The position numbers and the translations under genes were made by a program. 51,349 bases of DNA from Pelagibacteraceae bacterium AG-439-F23 (GTDB lineage Bacteria; Pseudomonadota; Alphaproteobacteria; Pelagibacterales; Pelagibacteraceae): positions 1 through 51,349 of the forward strand of contig QCPT01000006.1 of NCBI GenBank assembly GCA_003212415.1. Direction: 5' to 3'. Positions within the stretch are counted from its first letter, which is position 1; every line of letters starts with the position of its first letter. Of this stretch, positions 42,914-51,349 are shown in pieces. The notes beneath the pieces are model-generated. The model did no database searches, was not told the DNA's origin, and was given only the letters and a program-made list of their open reading frames with translations.

Positions 42914-43525
42914 CTATCTTAAATGCTTACAAATAATAAAACTTTCTTTTGAATCTTTCCTGCTAGCTGGTGGTTTGAATATATGAACTTGTTTAAAATT
43001 TTTTTTTGCATGTTGAACAATTTCATTAAAAGATGAACCCATAAATATTTTAGATACAAAACTTCCTTGTTTTTTAAGTGTATTAGTTGAAAAATTTAGC
43101 GCTTCAATACTTAATTCTCCTGTTACTATAGAGTCTAAATTTTTATTTCCCGTTGTGTTTACTGCCATATCAGAAATCACCAGATCAATTTTTCTACTAA
43201 AATAATCAATAATTTTTTTCTGTTGAAGTTCATCTGTAAAATCACCTTTTATTTGATGTGTATTTTCAATTTCCTCCATTTCTTTTGTATCTATAGAAAC
43301 TAATTTTAAGTTTTTAAAATTTCTAGAAATAAACTGTGACCAGCTACCAGGTGCAGCACCTAAATCTACAACATTAATACCATTTTTAAGAATTTTAAAT
43401 TTATTATTTATTTCCTGTAATTTATATACCGCTCTAGACCTGTAACCTTCGATTTTTGATTGTTTAATGTAAATATCTCTTTTTTGTTTGATTATCCAAT
43501 TTTTTGAAAATTTGTTCTTTTTCAA
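42914..43525 (-). CDS. rlmE: 23S rRNA (uridine-2'-O)-methyltransferase
   Basis: A 203-residue RrmJ/FtsJ-fold enzyme that methylates the 2'-OH of U2552 in 23S rRNA. The N terminus YRSRAVYKLQEIN holds the first catalytic lysine, VVDLGAAPGSWSQF (52-65) binds SAM, DLVISDMAVNTTG carries the catalytic aspartate, and SFVSKIFMGSSFNE the second lysine. The end KPPASRKDSKESFIICK is standard. It starts directly after the glycosyltransferase stop. Confidence 0.9.
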   Translation of the reverse strand: MKKNKFSKNWIIKQKRDIYIKQSKIEGYRSRAVYKLQEINNKFKILKNGINVVDLGAAPGSWSQFISRNFKNLKLVSIDTKEMEEIENTHQIKGDFTDELQQKKIIDYFSRKIDLVISDMAVNTTGNKNLDSIVTGELSIEALNFSTNTLKKQGSFVSKIFMGSSFNEIVQHAKKNFKQVHIFKPPASRKDSKESFIICKHLR

Positions 43526-44425
43526 CTAATTCCTAAATCTTAGATTTTTATCTATTGTGTCTCCATCTAATGTTTCAATTTTTGAAACAAAGTTTTTATT
43601 ATTTCTTATTTGATCGTTATTCTTACCAGCAAAATGAATTATACCTATCTCATGGTTTGGAAGATATGGTTCAACATAAGTATTATTTTTTTTATCAAAT
43701 TTAATTGCGTCAATTAAAGTCCAGTTGCAATATGCAGGCAATATTTCAACATCAAGATTGTCTGAGTAAATTGTAATATTCATTGCAATTTGTTCGGATC
43801 CCCAAATTCTTCCTGATGATAAAGCTTTTTTTAAATTTTTTTGCCAAACTTCCCAATGAGGCGCATCTTTTTCTAAAGAAAATACACCAATATTTAAATG
43901 GGGTTTGAGAGCTACTTCTCTTGCAATTTTTTCTGAAAAACCAGATGATTTGGCATGTTTATAATTTTGAGATTTAATTTTAGCAAAACTCCCCAATACC
44001 CATTCTGCTCTCAATACTCTTCCGTATGATCTATCCGCAGATGTAGCGATAGCTAATTTTTTGTTTTCACATCCTTTAATATATAATTCAATTGTATACC
44101 ATGAATTCACCCAAGCATCGGCATCAATCCAAATATATTTTTCATAACCAGGAAAATATTTAGGCAAGAAAGCTCTTGATACTTGGCTTTTTAACCATTC
44201 TCTCCCTTTAACTTTACTATCTGATACTTCTATGTCCCATTCTGCTTTCTTTATTTGATCTACTTTTTTTTCAAGAATTTGTATTTGATCTTTTTCTAAT
44301 CCAGCGTCCATAATACATAAGGCCAGGTCTTTGCTTTGATCAAATCTTTTTATTGAATCAACTAATTCATTTAATAGTTCGAAATAATTAGAATCTGCTA
44401 ATGAGATAATTGCATTTTCTTTCAT
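43526..44425 (-). CDS. Glycosyltransferase-like protein (GT8-like fold)
   Basis: A 299-residue protein with a nucleotide-sugar-transferase layout: a beta-strand start AIISLADSNYFELLNELVDSI, the metal-binding DxD motif Asp101-Ala-Asp103 in IWIDADAWV, a central NIGVFSL segment, EQIAMNITIY and a late HFAGKNND. These match the GT8-type order, where the final histidine binds metal or donor. Donor and acceptor are unknown. It sits between pssA and rlmE without gaps; the lipid-synthesis neighbours allow a glycolipid role, or a surface sugar. Confidence 0.65.
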   Translation of the reverse strand: MKENAIISLADSNYFELLNELVDSIKRFDQSKDLALCIMDAGLEKDQIQILEKKVDQIKKAEWDIEVSDSKVKGREWLKSQVSRAFLPKYFPGYEKYIWIDADAWVNSWYTIELYIKGCENKKLAIATSADRSYGRVLRAEWVLGSFAKIKSQNYKHAKSSGFSEKIAREVALKPHLNIGVFSLEKDAPHWEVWQKNLKKALSSGRIWGSEQIAMNITIYSDNLDVEILPAYCNWTLIDAIKFDKKNNTYVEPYLPNHEIGIIHFAGKNNDQIRNNKNFVSKIETLDGDTIDKNLRFRN

Positions 44426-45223
44426 TTAAAGCACATCTTCATGATGATCAATATTGCCATCTTTAATCTTACTGTTTTTATTAATTATATAATAATGTAC
44501 AGAACTTACTGGTATCATTAACAGATAAAGTGCTCCAGAAATAATTAGCGTATTGAAAGTATAAATTAAAATTAGTCCAAAATACAAAACAACAACAAGT
44601 AACAAAAAAATTGTAGTGCTTCTTGGAACAACAATTTTTTTTAAAGAATAAGTAGGAATTTTACTGATTAATAAAACTGATATAACAATAAATAAGATAG
44701 GTACTAAAATTTTATTATTTAAAGTAAAAAACTGAATTTCACTAAAACTATATATTAAAGGCATAAGAACTAAAATACCTCCTGCAGGAGAAGGTATGCC
44801 TTCAAAAAAATTATCTTTCCAAGAAGATTCTCCTTCTGAATTAACATTAAATCTTGCCAATCTTAATGCTACACAAATTACATAAATTAAAGATATTAAC
44901 CACCCTAATCTTCCAATTTCTGATAAGCTCCAAAAATACATTATAAATGCTGGTGCTACTCCAAAACTTATAACATCTGTTAGTGAATCTAATTCTTTTC
45001 CAACTTTAGAGGTTCCTTTAATTAATCTTGCAATCCTACCGTCTAGGCCATCAATAATACCAGCAACAATTACTGCTATAATAGATAGTTCAAATTTACC
45101 ATCAAAAGCAAATTTAATAGAAGATAAACCAATGCATACTCCTACTAAAGTTAAAATATTTGGAAGAATTACTCTTGAATTTTTATTAGATACCAATTTT
45201 ATATTTTTGTTAGGTTGTTCCAT
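44426..45223 (-). CDS. pssA: CDP-diacylglycerol-serine O-phosphatidyltransferase
   Basis: A 265-residue integral membrane enzyme making phosphatidylserine from CDP-diacylglycerol and serine. The CDP-alcohol phosphotransferase motif is complete: Asp58-Gly59, Asp61-Gly62-Arg63, Ala65-Arg66, Gly75, Asp79 and Asp83. About eight helices follow, with the family PSPAGG in GIPSPAGGILVL. It comes four bases after psd, whose product decarboxylates its phosphatidylserine to phosphatidylethanolamine. Confidence 0.93.
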   Translation of the reverse strand: MEQPNKNIKLVSNKNSRVILPNILTLVGVCIGLSSIKFAFDGKFELSIIAVIVAGIIDGLDGRIARLIKGTSKVGKELDSLTDVISFGVAPAFIMYFWSLSEIGRLGWLISLIYVICVALRLARFNVNSEGESSWKDNFFEGIPSPAGGILVLMPLIYSFSEIQFFTLNNKILVPILFIVISVLLISKIPTYSLKKIVVPRSTTIFLLLVVVLYFGLILIYTFNTLIISGALYLLMIPVSSVHYYIINKNSKIKDGNIDHHEDVL

Positions 45224-45227
45224 ATAA

Positions 45228-45875
45228 CTATCTTTTTGCTATCAAAGTTTCTCCAGCAATAGTTTTTTGATTTACTTTTACAAGGGGTTCATAATTTTCA
45301 AAATATAAATCAGCTCTACTTCCGAATCTTATCATTCCGATTCTTGACCCTTGTTGCAACTCTTCATCTACGGATGTTTCCGTTACAATTCTTCTGGCAA
45401 TTAATCCTGCTATTTGGACTACTATTATATCCTCACCTTGTGAATTTTTTATTCTATAATAGTTTCTTTCGTTATCTTCGCTCGCCTTATCCAAAGATGC
45501 ATTAATAAACTTTCCTGGCTTATATAATATTTCAGAAATTTTTCCAGAACATGGCGATCTATTTACGTGGCAATCAAAAACATTCATAAAGATACTTACT
45601 TTTTTAAATTTTTTATTTTCTAAACCTAGTTCTTTTGGGCCTTCGGTGTCTAAAACTTGCAAAACTATTCCATCTGCTGGACTAGTAAGATAGTTCTCGT
45701 CTCTTATTGAAATTCTGTCTGGGTCTCTGAAAAAATAATAGCACCAAATTGTAAGGATCAACCCTATAAAACCTAAAAAACCACTTATAAAATAAAGTAT
45801 GATTGTAGTTAAAACGAAAATTACAATAAATTTGTATCCTTCGTTATGAATTTTTGGAAAAATTTTATCTAACAT
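45228..45875 (-). CDS. psd: Phosphatidylserine decarboxylase proenzyme
   Basis: A 215-residue membrane-associated enzyme giving phosphatidylethanolamine. Two N-terminal hydrophobic segments are followed by FFRDPDRISIRDENYLTSPADG, NVFDCHVNRSPCSGKI and the self-cleavage site in RFGSRADLYF, where Ser186 becomes the pyruvoyl group. The GSR form and the short length fit the short bacterial and archaeal class. I chose the ATG at 45875 (MLDKIFPKIH); a TTG three codons earlier is possible. It is the first gene of the leftward lipid unit. Confidence 0.92.
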   Translation of the reverse strand: MLDKIFPKIHNEGYKFIVIFVLTTIILYFISGFLGFIGLILTIWCYYFFRDPDRISIRDENYLTSPADGIVLQVLDTEGPKELGLENKKFKKVSIFMNVFDCHVNRSPCSGKISEILYKPGKFINASLDKASEDNERNYYRIKNSQGEDIIVVQIAGLIARRIVTETSVDEELQQGSRIGMIRFGSRADLYFENYEPLVKVNQKTIAGETLIAKR

Positions 45876-45949
45876 AATCGCCAAACCATTAATTTTGGGT
45901 TAATATGTATACAAAAAGAATAAATTCAACTATTAAGATATATCAATAA

Positions 45950-47164
45950 ATGAGCAAAATTAAGGTAAAAAACCCTATCGTTGAACTAGATGGTGACGAA
46001 ATGACGAGAGTTATATGGGAATTTATTAAGAACAAGCTAATCCTTCCCTATGTAGACTTAGGTATTGAATACTATGACCTTAGCATGAAGAGTAGAGACG
46101 ATACCAACGATCAAATAACTATAGACTGTGCAAAAGCAATAAAGAAAAATGGAGTTGGTATTAAATGCGCAACAATAACTGCTGATGAGTTGAGAGTAAA
46201 AGAATTTAATTTAAAAAAAATGTGGAGATCTCCTAATGGAACAATAAGAAATATTATTGGGGGGACGGTATTTAGAGAGCCAATTATATGTAAAAATATT
46301 CCAAAACTTGTTCCATCTTGGACAGATCCATTAATTATTGGAAGACATGCTTTTGGTGATCAATATAGAGCAACAGATTTTTTAGTTCCAGGAAAAGGTA
46401 AGCTAGAAGTTAAATGGACTTCTGAAGATGGAAAAGATCAAAAAAATTATGAAGTTTTTAATTTTCCAGGACCTGGAATTGCATTATCAATGTACAACTT
46501 AGATAAGTCTATTGAAGACTTTGCAAGATCTTGTTTCAATTACGGTTTAATAAAAAAATGGCCAGTTTATCTTTCTACAAAAAATACAATCTTAAAAAAA
46601 TATGATGGAAGATTTAAAGATATCTTTCAAAAGGTATTTGAAGAAGATTTTAAAGCTGAATTTGAAAAAAATAACATAACTTATGAACATAGATTAATTG
46701 ATGATATGGTTGCTTGTGCAATGAAATGGAGTGGAAAATATATTTGGGCATGTAAAAACTATGATGGAGATGTCCAATCCGATACTGTAGCTCAAGGATA
46801 TGGTTCATTAGGTTTAATGACTAGCGTTTTATTGGCTCCTGATGGTAGAACGATGGAGGCGGAAGCGGCTCATGGAACCGTAACTAGACACTTTAGATTA
46901 CATCAACAAGGAAAAGAAACTTCAACAAATCCTATCGCTTCTATTTTTGCTTGGACTAGAGGATTGGCCCATAGAGGAAAATTAGATAGCAACGATGAGT
47001 TAATAAAATTTTCAAATACATTAGAAAAAATTTGTATTAATTGTGTAGAGAATGGATCAATGACTAAGGACCTTGCTATATTGGTAGGACCTTCAACAAA
47101 ATATCTTACAACAAATCAATTTCTTGATGAAATTGATAGTAATTTATTAAAAAAGTTAAACTAA
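45950..47164 (+). CDS. icd: NADP-dependent isocitrate dehydrogenase
   Basis: A 404-residue enzyme oxidising isocitrate to 2-oxoglutarate in the TCA cycle. The start [16 protein letters not shown], substrate motif [19 protein letters not shown], metal-binding [12 protein letters not shown] and [18 protein letters not shown], and [14 protein letters not shown] are those of the eukaryote-like homodimeric NADP class common in alphaproteobacteria. It is divergent from psd across about 75 bases and overlaps the convergent alaS end by nine bases. Confidence 0.95.
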   Translation: MSKIKVKNPIVELDGDEMTRVIWEFIKNKLILPYVDLGIEYYDLSMKSRDDTNDQITIDCAKAIKKNGVGIKCATITADELRVKEFNLKKMWRSPNGTIRNIIGGTVFREPIICKNIPKLVPSWTDPLIIGRHAFGDQYRATDFLVPGKGKLEVKWTSEDGKDQKNYEVFNFPGPGIALSMYNLDKSIEDFARSCFNYGLIKKWPVYLSTKNTILKKYDGRFKDIFQKVFEEDFKAEFEKNNITYEHRLIDDMVACAMKWSGKYIWACKNYDGDVQSDTVAQGYGSLGLMTSVLLAPDGRTMEAEAAHGTVTRHFRLHQQGKETSTNPIASIFAWTRGLAHRGKLDSNDELIKFSNTLEKICINCVENGSMTKDLAILVGPSTKYLTTNQFLDEIDSNLLKKLN

Positions 47165-49819
47165 AGATTTAATTTTTTCTAAAGCTTCTTCTATTTTGGA
47201 TTTATCTTGGCCTCCAGCCTGAGCAAAATCTTTTCTACCTCCGCCTCCCTTGCCGCCAATTATTTCTGATCCAAGTTTAGCAAATTTTACAGCATCATAC
47301 TTGCTGGTTAATTTTTCAGTTACTCCAACTGCCAAACCTACTTTTTCATCTTTGCTTGCAAATACAACAACTATTCCTTCGTTTAATTCTTTTTTTCCAT
47401 TATCGACTAGTTTTCTTAAATCTTTAGGAGGTAAGTCTTCAACCTTTTGAAGTCTTATTTTCACTCCATTAATTTTTTCATCTTTAATTATATTTTTTGA
47501 TTTATCCTCTAAAATAGATTTAATGCTTAATTGTTCTAACTGTTTTGATAAATCTTTAATTAATCCTTTTTGGTCTTGATTATCTAAATTTGGTTTTCCT
47601 CCAAGTTTGATTATTTTTTCAGATATTTCGTTTATCGATTCCTCATCTTTTTGAGCAGAAATATCTGATATTTTTTCTTTATTCTTTAAATAATCATCTA
47701 ACTGTTTATCTCTTAAAGCCTCAACTCTTCTAACCCCTGCTGCAATTGAGGATTGGCTTATGATCTTAAATTTACCTATGTCTCCTGTGTTTCTGACGTG
47801 AGTACCACCACATAATTCAGTTGAAAAATACTTACTTTCTTCATTACCCATAGATAATACTCTTACTTCTTCACCATACTTTTCACCAAATAATGCCAAA
47901 GCTCCATTTTCAACAGCTTCTTTAGGAGTCATTAACCTTGTTTTTACTTCAGATTTTTTTTCTACCATTGAATTTACATATGTCTCAATTTTATCAATTT
48001 CTTCTGCATTTATTGGTTTCATATGACTAAAATCAAATCTAAGTCTTTCTGGCTCAACTAAGGAACCTTTTTGAGTTACATGTTCTCCTAGAACTCTTCT
48101 CAAAGACTCATGCAATAAATGTGTAGCCGAATGGTAAGCTCTAATATTTTCTCTTCTTGAAACATTTATTTTCATTTCAACATTTTGATTTAATTTTATT
48201 GATCCACTCTTTACTTTTCCATAGTGAACAAATAAATCACTTAATTTTTTTTGCACATCAGAAACATCAAATTTAAAATCCCCTGAAATTATTTCACCTT
48301 TATCACCAACCTGTCCTCCGGATTCTCCATAAAAAGGTGTTTGATTAACAATGATCATGCCTTCCTCGCCTGAGTTCAATTTATCAACTTCTTTGTCTCC
48401 TTTAAATAATGACAATATTACTCCTTCGGCTTGGTTAGTTTCGTAACCCAAGAATTCTGTTGACCCTAATTTTTCTCTAACACCAAACCAAATATCTTCT
48501 ATGGCACTATCACCCGACCCTTTCCAATTTTTCTTGGCAAGTTCTCTGCTTTCTTTCATTAAGGAATGAAATTTTTCATTATCTATTTTTAAAGATTTAT
48601 TTTTTAAAATATCTTCAGTTAAATCTAGTGGAAAACCATAAGTATCATAAAGTTTAAAAGCAACATCTCCTGGGAGTACTTTATCTATTTTGGAAATTTC
48701 ATCATTTAAAATTTTAATCCCTCTATCTAGAAGAACTAAAAACTTTTCTTCTTCCATTTTTAATGTTTCCTTAATTAAAGATTCTGCTCTTTGTAACTCA
48801 GGGTAATTATCTTTCATTTCTTCCATTAAAGTTTTGAAGATATTAAAAAATATTGGTTCTTTAGATCCTAATAAATGAGAATGTCTCATTCCTCTTCTCA
48901 TAATTCGCCTAAGCACATATCCTCTCCCTTCATTGGAAGGTAAAACTCCTTCTGCAATTAAAAATGAACTAGCTCTTAAGTGATCAGCTATAACTCTAAA
49001 GCTTGATAAATTTTTCTCGTTAGGTTTTACTTTAGCAATTTCAGAAGTAGAATTGATTAATTTTTTAAAATGATCTGTTTCATAATTGTCATGCGTTCCT
49101 TGAAGCAAAGCCGCAATTCTTTCTAAACCCATTCCGGTATCCACTGATGGTTTGGGCAAGTTAATTCTTTTATCTTTTGTTACTTGTTCAAATTGCATGA
49201 AGACTAAATTCCATATTTCAATATAACGATCTCCATCTTCATTTTTGCTTCCAGGCAATCCTCCTTTTAAATGATCGCCATGATCATAGAATATTTCTGA
49301 ACAAGGTCCGCAGGGTCCTGTTTCTCCCATAGACCAGAAGTTATCTGATGTTGCTATTCTAATAATTTTATCATCACTAAAACCCGCTATTTTCTTCCAT
49401 AAATTAAAGGCTTCATCATCTTCATGAAATACTGTTACATAAATTTTATTTTTATCTAGACCAAATTCTTTGGTTATTAAATTCCAGGCAAACTCAATAG
49501 CTCTTTCTTTAAAATAGTCTCCAAAAGAAAAATTTCCAAGCATTTCAAAAAAAGTATGGTGTCTTGGTGTATAACCAACATTTTCTAAATCATTATGTTT
49601 TCCACCGGCTCTTACGCATTTCTGTGAAGTTGTTGCTCTTTTGTAGTCTCTTTTTTCTAATCCGGTAAATACATTTTTAAACTGAACCATTCCAGAATTT
49701 GCAAACATTAATGTTGGATCATTGTTGGGTACAAGATTGCTAGATTCTACAATCTTATGATCGTTTTTCTCAAAATAATTGAGAAATGTATTTCTTATTT
49801 CATTTAATGTTTTTGCCAT
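47156..49819 (-). CDS. alaS: Alanine-tRNA ligase
   Basis: An 887-residue enzyme charging tRNA-Ala. The N-terminal catalytic domain has [34 protein letters not shown] and the class II region around [13 protein letters not shown]. The editing domain has the zinc ligands in [11 protein letters not shown] and CGGTHV, and the C-terminal domain ends [15 protein letters not shown]. All expected domains are present at near normal length. It lies downstream of recA, separated by the recA terminator. Confidence 0.95.
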   Translation of the reverse strand: MAKTLNEIRNTFLNYFEKNDHKIVESSNLVPNNDPTLMFANSGMVQFKNVFTGLEKRDYKRATTSQKCVRAGGKHNDLENVGYTPRHHTFFEMLGNFSFGDYFKERAIEFAWNLITKEFGLDKNKIYVTVFHEDDEAFNLWKKIAGFSDDKIIRIATSDNFWSMGETGPCGPCSEIFYDHGDHLKGGLPGSKNEDGDRYIEIWNLVFMQFEQVTKDKRINLPKPSVDTGMGLERIAALLQGTHDNYETDHFKKLINSTSEIAKVKPNEKNLSSFRVIADHLRASSFLIAEGVLPSNEGRGYVLRRIMRRGMRHSHLLGSKEPIFFNIFKTLMEEMKDNYPELQRAESLIKETLKMEEEKFLVLLDRGIKILNDEISKIDKVLPGDVAFKLYDTYGFPLDLTEDILKNKSLKIDNEKFHSLMKESRELAKKNWKGSGDSAIEDIWFGVREKLGSTEFLGYETNQAEGVILSLFKGDKEVDKLNSGEEGMIIVNQTPFYGESGGQVGDKGEIISGDFKFDVSDVQKKLSDLFVHYGKVKSGSIKLNQNVEMKINVSRRENIRAYHSATHLLHESLRRVLGEHVTQKGSLVEPERLRFDFSHMKPINAEEIDKIETYVNSMVEKKSEVKTRLMTPKEAVENGALALFGEKYGEEVRVLSMGNEESKYFSTELCGGTHVRNTGDIGKFKIISQSSIAAGVRRVEALRDKQLDDYLKNKEKISDISAQKDEESINEISEKIIKLGGKPNLDNQDQKGLIKDLSKQLEQLSIKSILEDKSKNIIKDEKINGVKIRLQKVEDLPPKDLRKLVDNGKKELNEGIVVVFASKDEKVGLAVGVTEKLTSKYDAVKFAKLGSEIIGGKGGGGRKDFAQAGGQDKSKIEEALEKIKSLV

Positions 49820-49869
49820 ATTTTTTAAAATACAGCATTTTCTATTGATGTCTATATTATGTGAAGGGA

Positions 49870-49897
49870 AAAAAGGCGCTTTATCAAGCGCCTTTTT
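49870..49897 (-). terminator. Rho-independent terminator of recA
   Basis: A perfect 12-base stem, AAAAAGGCGCTT with AAGCGCCTTTTT, around a 4-base loop. On the minus strand it lies about 20 bases after the recA stop and ends in a T-run, so it ends recA transcription before alaS. Confidence 0.85.
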
Positions 49898-49916
49898 AAT
49901 AACTAAAAGTTATCTG

Positions 49917-51038
49917 CTAATTTTTTTTAGTAGGAATTTCCTCTTTTATCTCTACTTCTGCTTTTTCTTCATTTAAAGGGTTGCCTTCAATTTTTTTTGA
50001 AATCACCCCTGCTTTTTCTCTGATTGCCATTTCAATTTCTGCGGCAGCTTTTGGATTTTGTTCAAGGAAAAGTTTCGCATTTTCTCTTCCTTGACCTATT
50101 TTTTCTCCCTTGTAAGCATACCAGGCGCCAGATTTCTCAACTATATCTGCTTTGGCTCCAAGATCGATTAGTTCCCCTACTTTACTAATTCCTTTTCCAT
50201 ACATTAAGTCAAATTCTACAACTTTAAATGGTGGTGCAACTTTATTTTTAACGACTTTAACTCTAGTTGTATTACCAATAATATTTTCTTTTTCTTTAAT
50301 TGCACCAATTCTTCTAATATCCATTCTTACAGATGAATAGAATTTAAGTGAATTACCTCCTGAAGTTGTCTCAGGACTTCCAAACATAACACCGATTTTC
50401 ATTCTAATTTGGTTAATAAATATAACCATTGTGTTTGTTCTTGAAACTGAGCCAGTTAGTTTTCTTAATGCCTGACTCATTAATCTTGCTTGAAGACCAA
50501 CATGATGGTCACCCATATCTCCTTCAATTTCCGCTCTTGGAGTTAATGCTGCCACTGAGTCAATTACAAGAACTGACATTGATCCTGATTTAATTAAAGT
50601 ATCTGTAATTTCTAAAGCCTGTTCACCTGTATCTGGTTGAGAAATTAATAACTCTTCAGTATTTACTCCTAATTTTTTAGCATAAACCGGATCTAATGCA
50701 TGTTCTGCATCAACAAATCCACAAATTCCACCGGCTTTTTGTGCCTCTGCTACTACTTGTAATGCTAGAGTTGTTTTTCCAGATGATTCTGGACCATATA
50801 TTTCAACAATTCTTCCTTTTGGTAATCCGCCAATTCCAAGAGCCAAGTCTAAGCTTAAAGAACCTGTTGAAACAGACTCTATATCCATGGCTTTTTGCTC
50901 ACCAAGTTTCATTACAGATCCTTTTCCAAAATTATCTGTGATTTGGCTTATTGCTGCGTCTAATGCTTTGTTCTTTTCTTTATTTTCCAATTCTTTATCT
51001 TTTGTGGATTTCACCACTTTTAGGTTATTTTTAGTCAT
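49917..51038 (-). CDS. recA: DNA recombinase/repair protein RecA
   Basis: A 373-residue ATP-dependent strand-exchange protein. Walker A is GPESSGKTT, Walker [11 protein letters not shown], the L2/DNA-binding region is [13 protein letters not shown], and [14 protein letters not shown] is the family signature. The C-terminal tail is hydrophilic and acidic-basic mixed. The 108-base upstream region to the TolC-family stop shows no recognisable LexA box of the alphaproteobacterial GTTC-N7-GTTC kind, only a single GTTC half. Confidence 0.96.
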   Translation of the reverse strand: MTKNNLKVVKSTKDKELENKEKNKALDAAISQITDNFGKGSVMKLGEQKAMDIESVSTGSLSLDLALGIGGLPKGRIVEIYGPESSGKTTLALQVVAEAQKAGGICGFVDAEHALDPVYAKKLGVNTEELLISQPDTGEQALEITDTLIKSGSMSVLVIDSVAALTPRAEIEGDMGDHHVGLQARLMSQALRKLTGSVSRTNTMVIFINQIRMKIGVMFGSPETTSGGNSLKFYSSVRMDIRRIGAIKEKENIIGNTTRVKVVKNKVAPPFKVVEFDLMYGKGISKVGELIDLGAKADIVEKSGAWYAYKGEKIGQGRENAKLFLEQNPKAAAEIEMAIREKAGVISKKIEGNPLNEEKAEVEIKEEIPTKKN

Positions 51039-51146
51039 TTTTTGCCTCTTTTTTTACGTTTTTTAACAGTCGAATCATAATTTAAATGTACACATTTTGT
51101 TCTCATTGGCAATATATTTCTTAATATTGGCTAAAATACTTTGAAA

Positions 51147-51349
51147 TTACTTAAGTTTTAGATAGCTGCTGTTAAGCAGGCCAACAGACTTCAAAAGATT
51201 ATACTGTGCCATTAAGTAATTTCTCTGAGAATTTGCTAGAGAAATTTGAGCAGTAAGCAACAAAGAATTAGATTGAATTACATCAAGAGTAGTTCTTGAT
51301 CCTCTTTCATATTCAGCTGAAATTCCTTCGTTTGCAATTTTAGCAGCTC
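51147..51349 (-). CDS. TolC-family outer-membrane efflux protein, C-terminal end only
   Basis: The frame runs off the right edge; only the last 66 residues are in the window. GSRTTLDVIQSNSLLLTAQ, NSQRNYLMAQYNLLKSVGLLN match the C-terminal helix pair of TolC proteins, outer-membrane channels of type I secretion and efflux systems. The stop is at 51147-51149. Its 5' end and partner proteins lie outside the window. It is on the same strand as recA and upstream of it. Confidence 0.85.
   Translation of the reverse strand, partial: AAKIANEGISAEYERGSRTTLDVIQSNSLLLTAQISLANSQRNYLMAQYNLLKSVGLLNSSYLKLK

Noticed and set aside
1-51349. CRISPR arrays, insertion sequences, tRNA genes or an integrase
   Set aside because: Reading through the window showed no regularly spaced repeats, transposase frames, cloverleaf-like segments or integrase motifs.

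Overview
The window is AT-rich, densely packed DNA from a streamlined marine alphaproteobacterium, most likely Pelagibacterales (SAR11) or a close ecological equivalent. The case rests on many ATGA-type overlaps and zero-base gene spacings, very short divergent gaps, a full set of small-molecule uptake systems, and the housekeeping run tolC-recA-alaS-icd. This is inference from gene content; no phylogeny was run. About 55 protein genes are supported. I see no rRNA, tRNA, CRISPR array, insertion sequence or integrase, and no gene-free stretch longer than about 150 bases.

Layout: 1-5216 holds an EamA permease cut by the left edge, an MFS permease and an ehuBCDA-type ectoine uptake system whose binding-protein gene is followed by a strong intercistronic hairpin. 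5316-7280 holds a MOSC protein, a 44-residue basic ORF, two tandem paralogous small membrane proteins with strong expression signals, and an unrecognised 75-residue protein. 7281-10520 (minus strand) is an EamA permease, creatinase and glycine amidinotransferase operon with no gaps between the enzyme genes. 10566-23627 is a formate dehydrogenase and molybdenum-cofactor island: moeA and mobA leftward; a SufU/IscU-like scaffold, HPP protein, fdhD, a fused fdsGB-like subunit, fdsA-like subunit, moaA, moaC, moaD and moaE rightward; then a split XdhC pair, DUF1244, another EamA permease and moaB.

23639-34698 holds TauE/SafE, an exported MsrA and a DAO-family flavoprotein. Next comes a minus-strand chain of seven tightly packed genes running from pxpB and pxpC through an EamA permease into a lipid-modification set (amine-oxidase-like flavoprotein, DUF1365, cyclopropane-synthase-like methyltransferase, DUF3833), with an SDR convergent at its end. 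Divergent from pxpB are pxpA and a DUF1445 protein, which suggests D-glutamate or 5-oxoproline recycling. 34695-39352 is a branched-chain-type ABC importer (livFGMH leftward, binding protein divergent). 39472-51349 is mostly core: TerC, panB, guaA, a TPR protein, rlmE, a glycosyltransferase-like gene, pssA, psd, icd, alaS, recA and the end of a TolC-family gene.

Taken together the genes describe an organism that scavenges nitrogenous osmolytes and amino-acid derivatives (ectoine, creatine/guanidinoacetate, 5-oxoproline, an amino acid or amide) and oxidises formate for NADH. The points most worth a second look are: the amidinotransferase-creatinase pair, which could form a glycine-carried arginase bypass; loss of one expected 4Fe-4S ligand in the fused formate dehydrogenase subunit beside two extra cysteines; the tandem small membrane proteins; and the coupling of 5-oxoprolinase genes to a lipid-modification operon.
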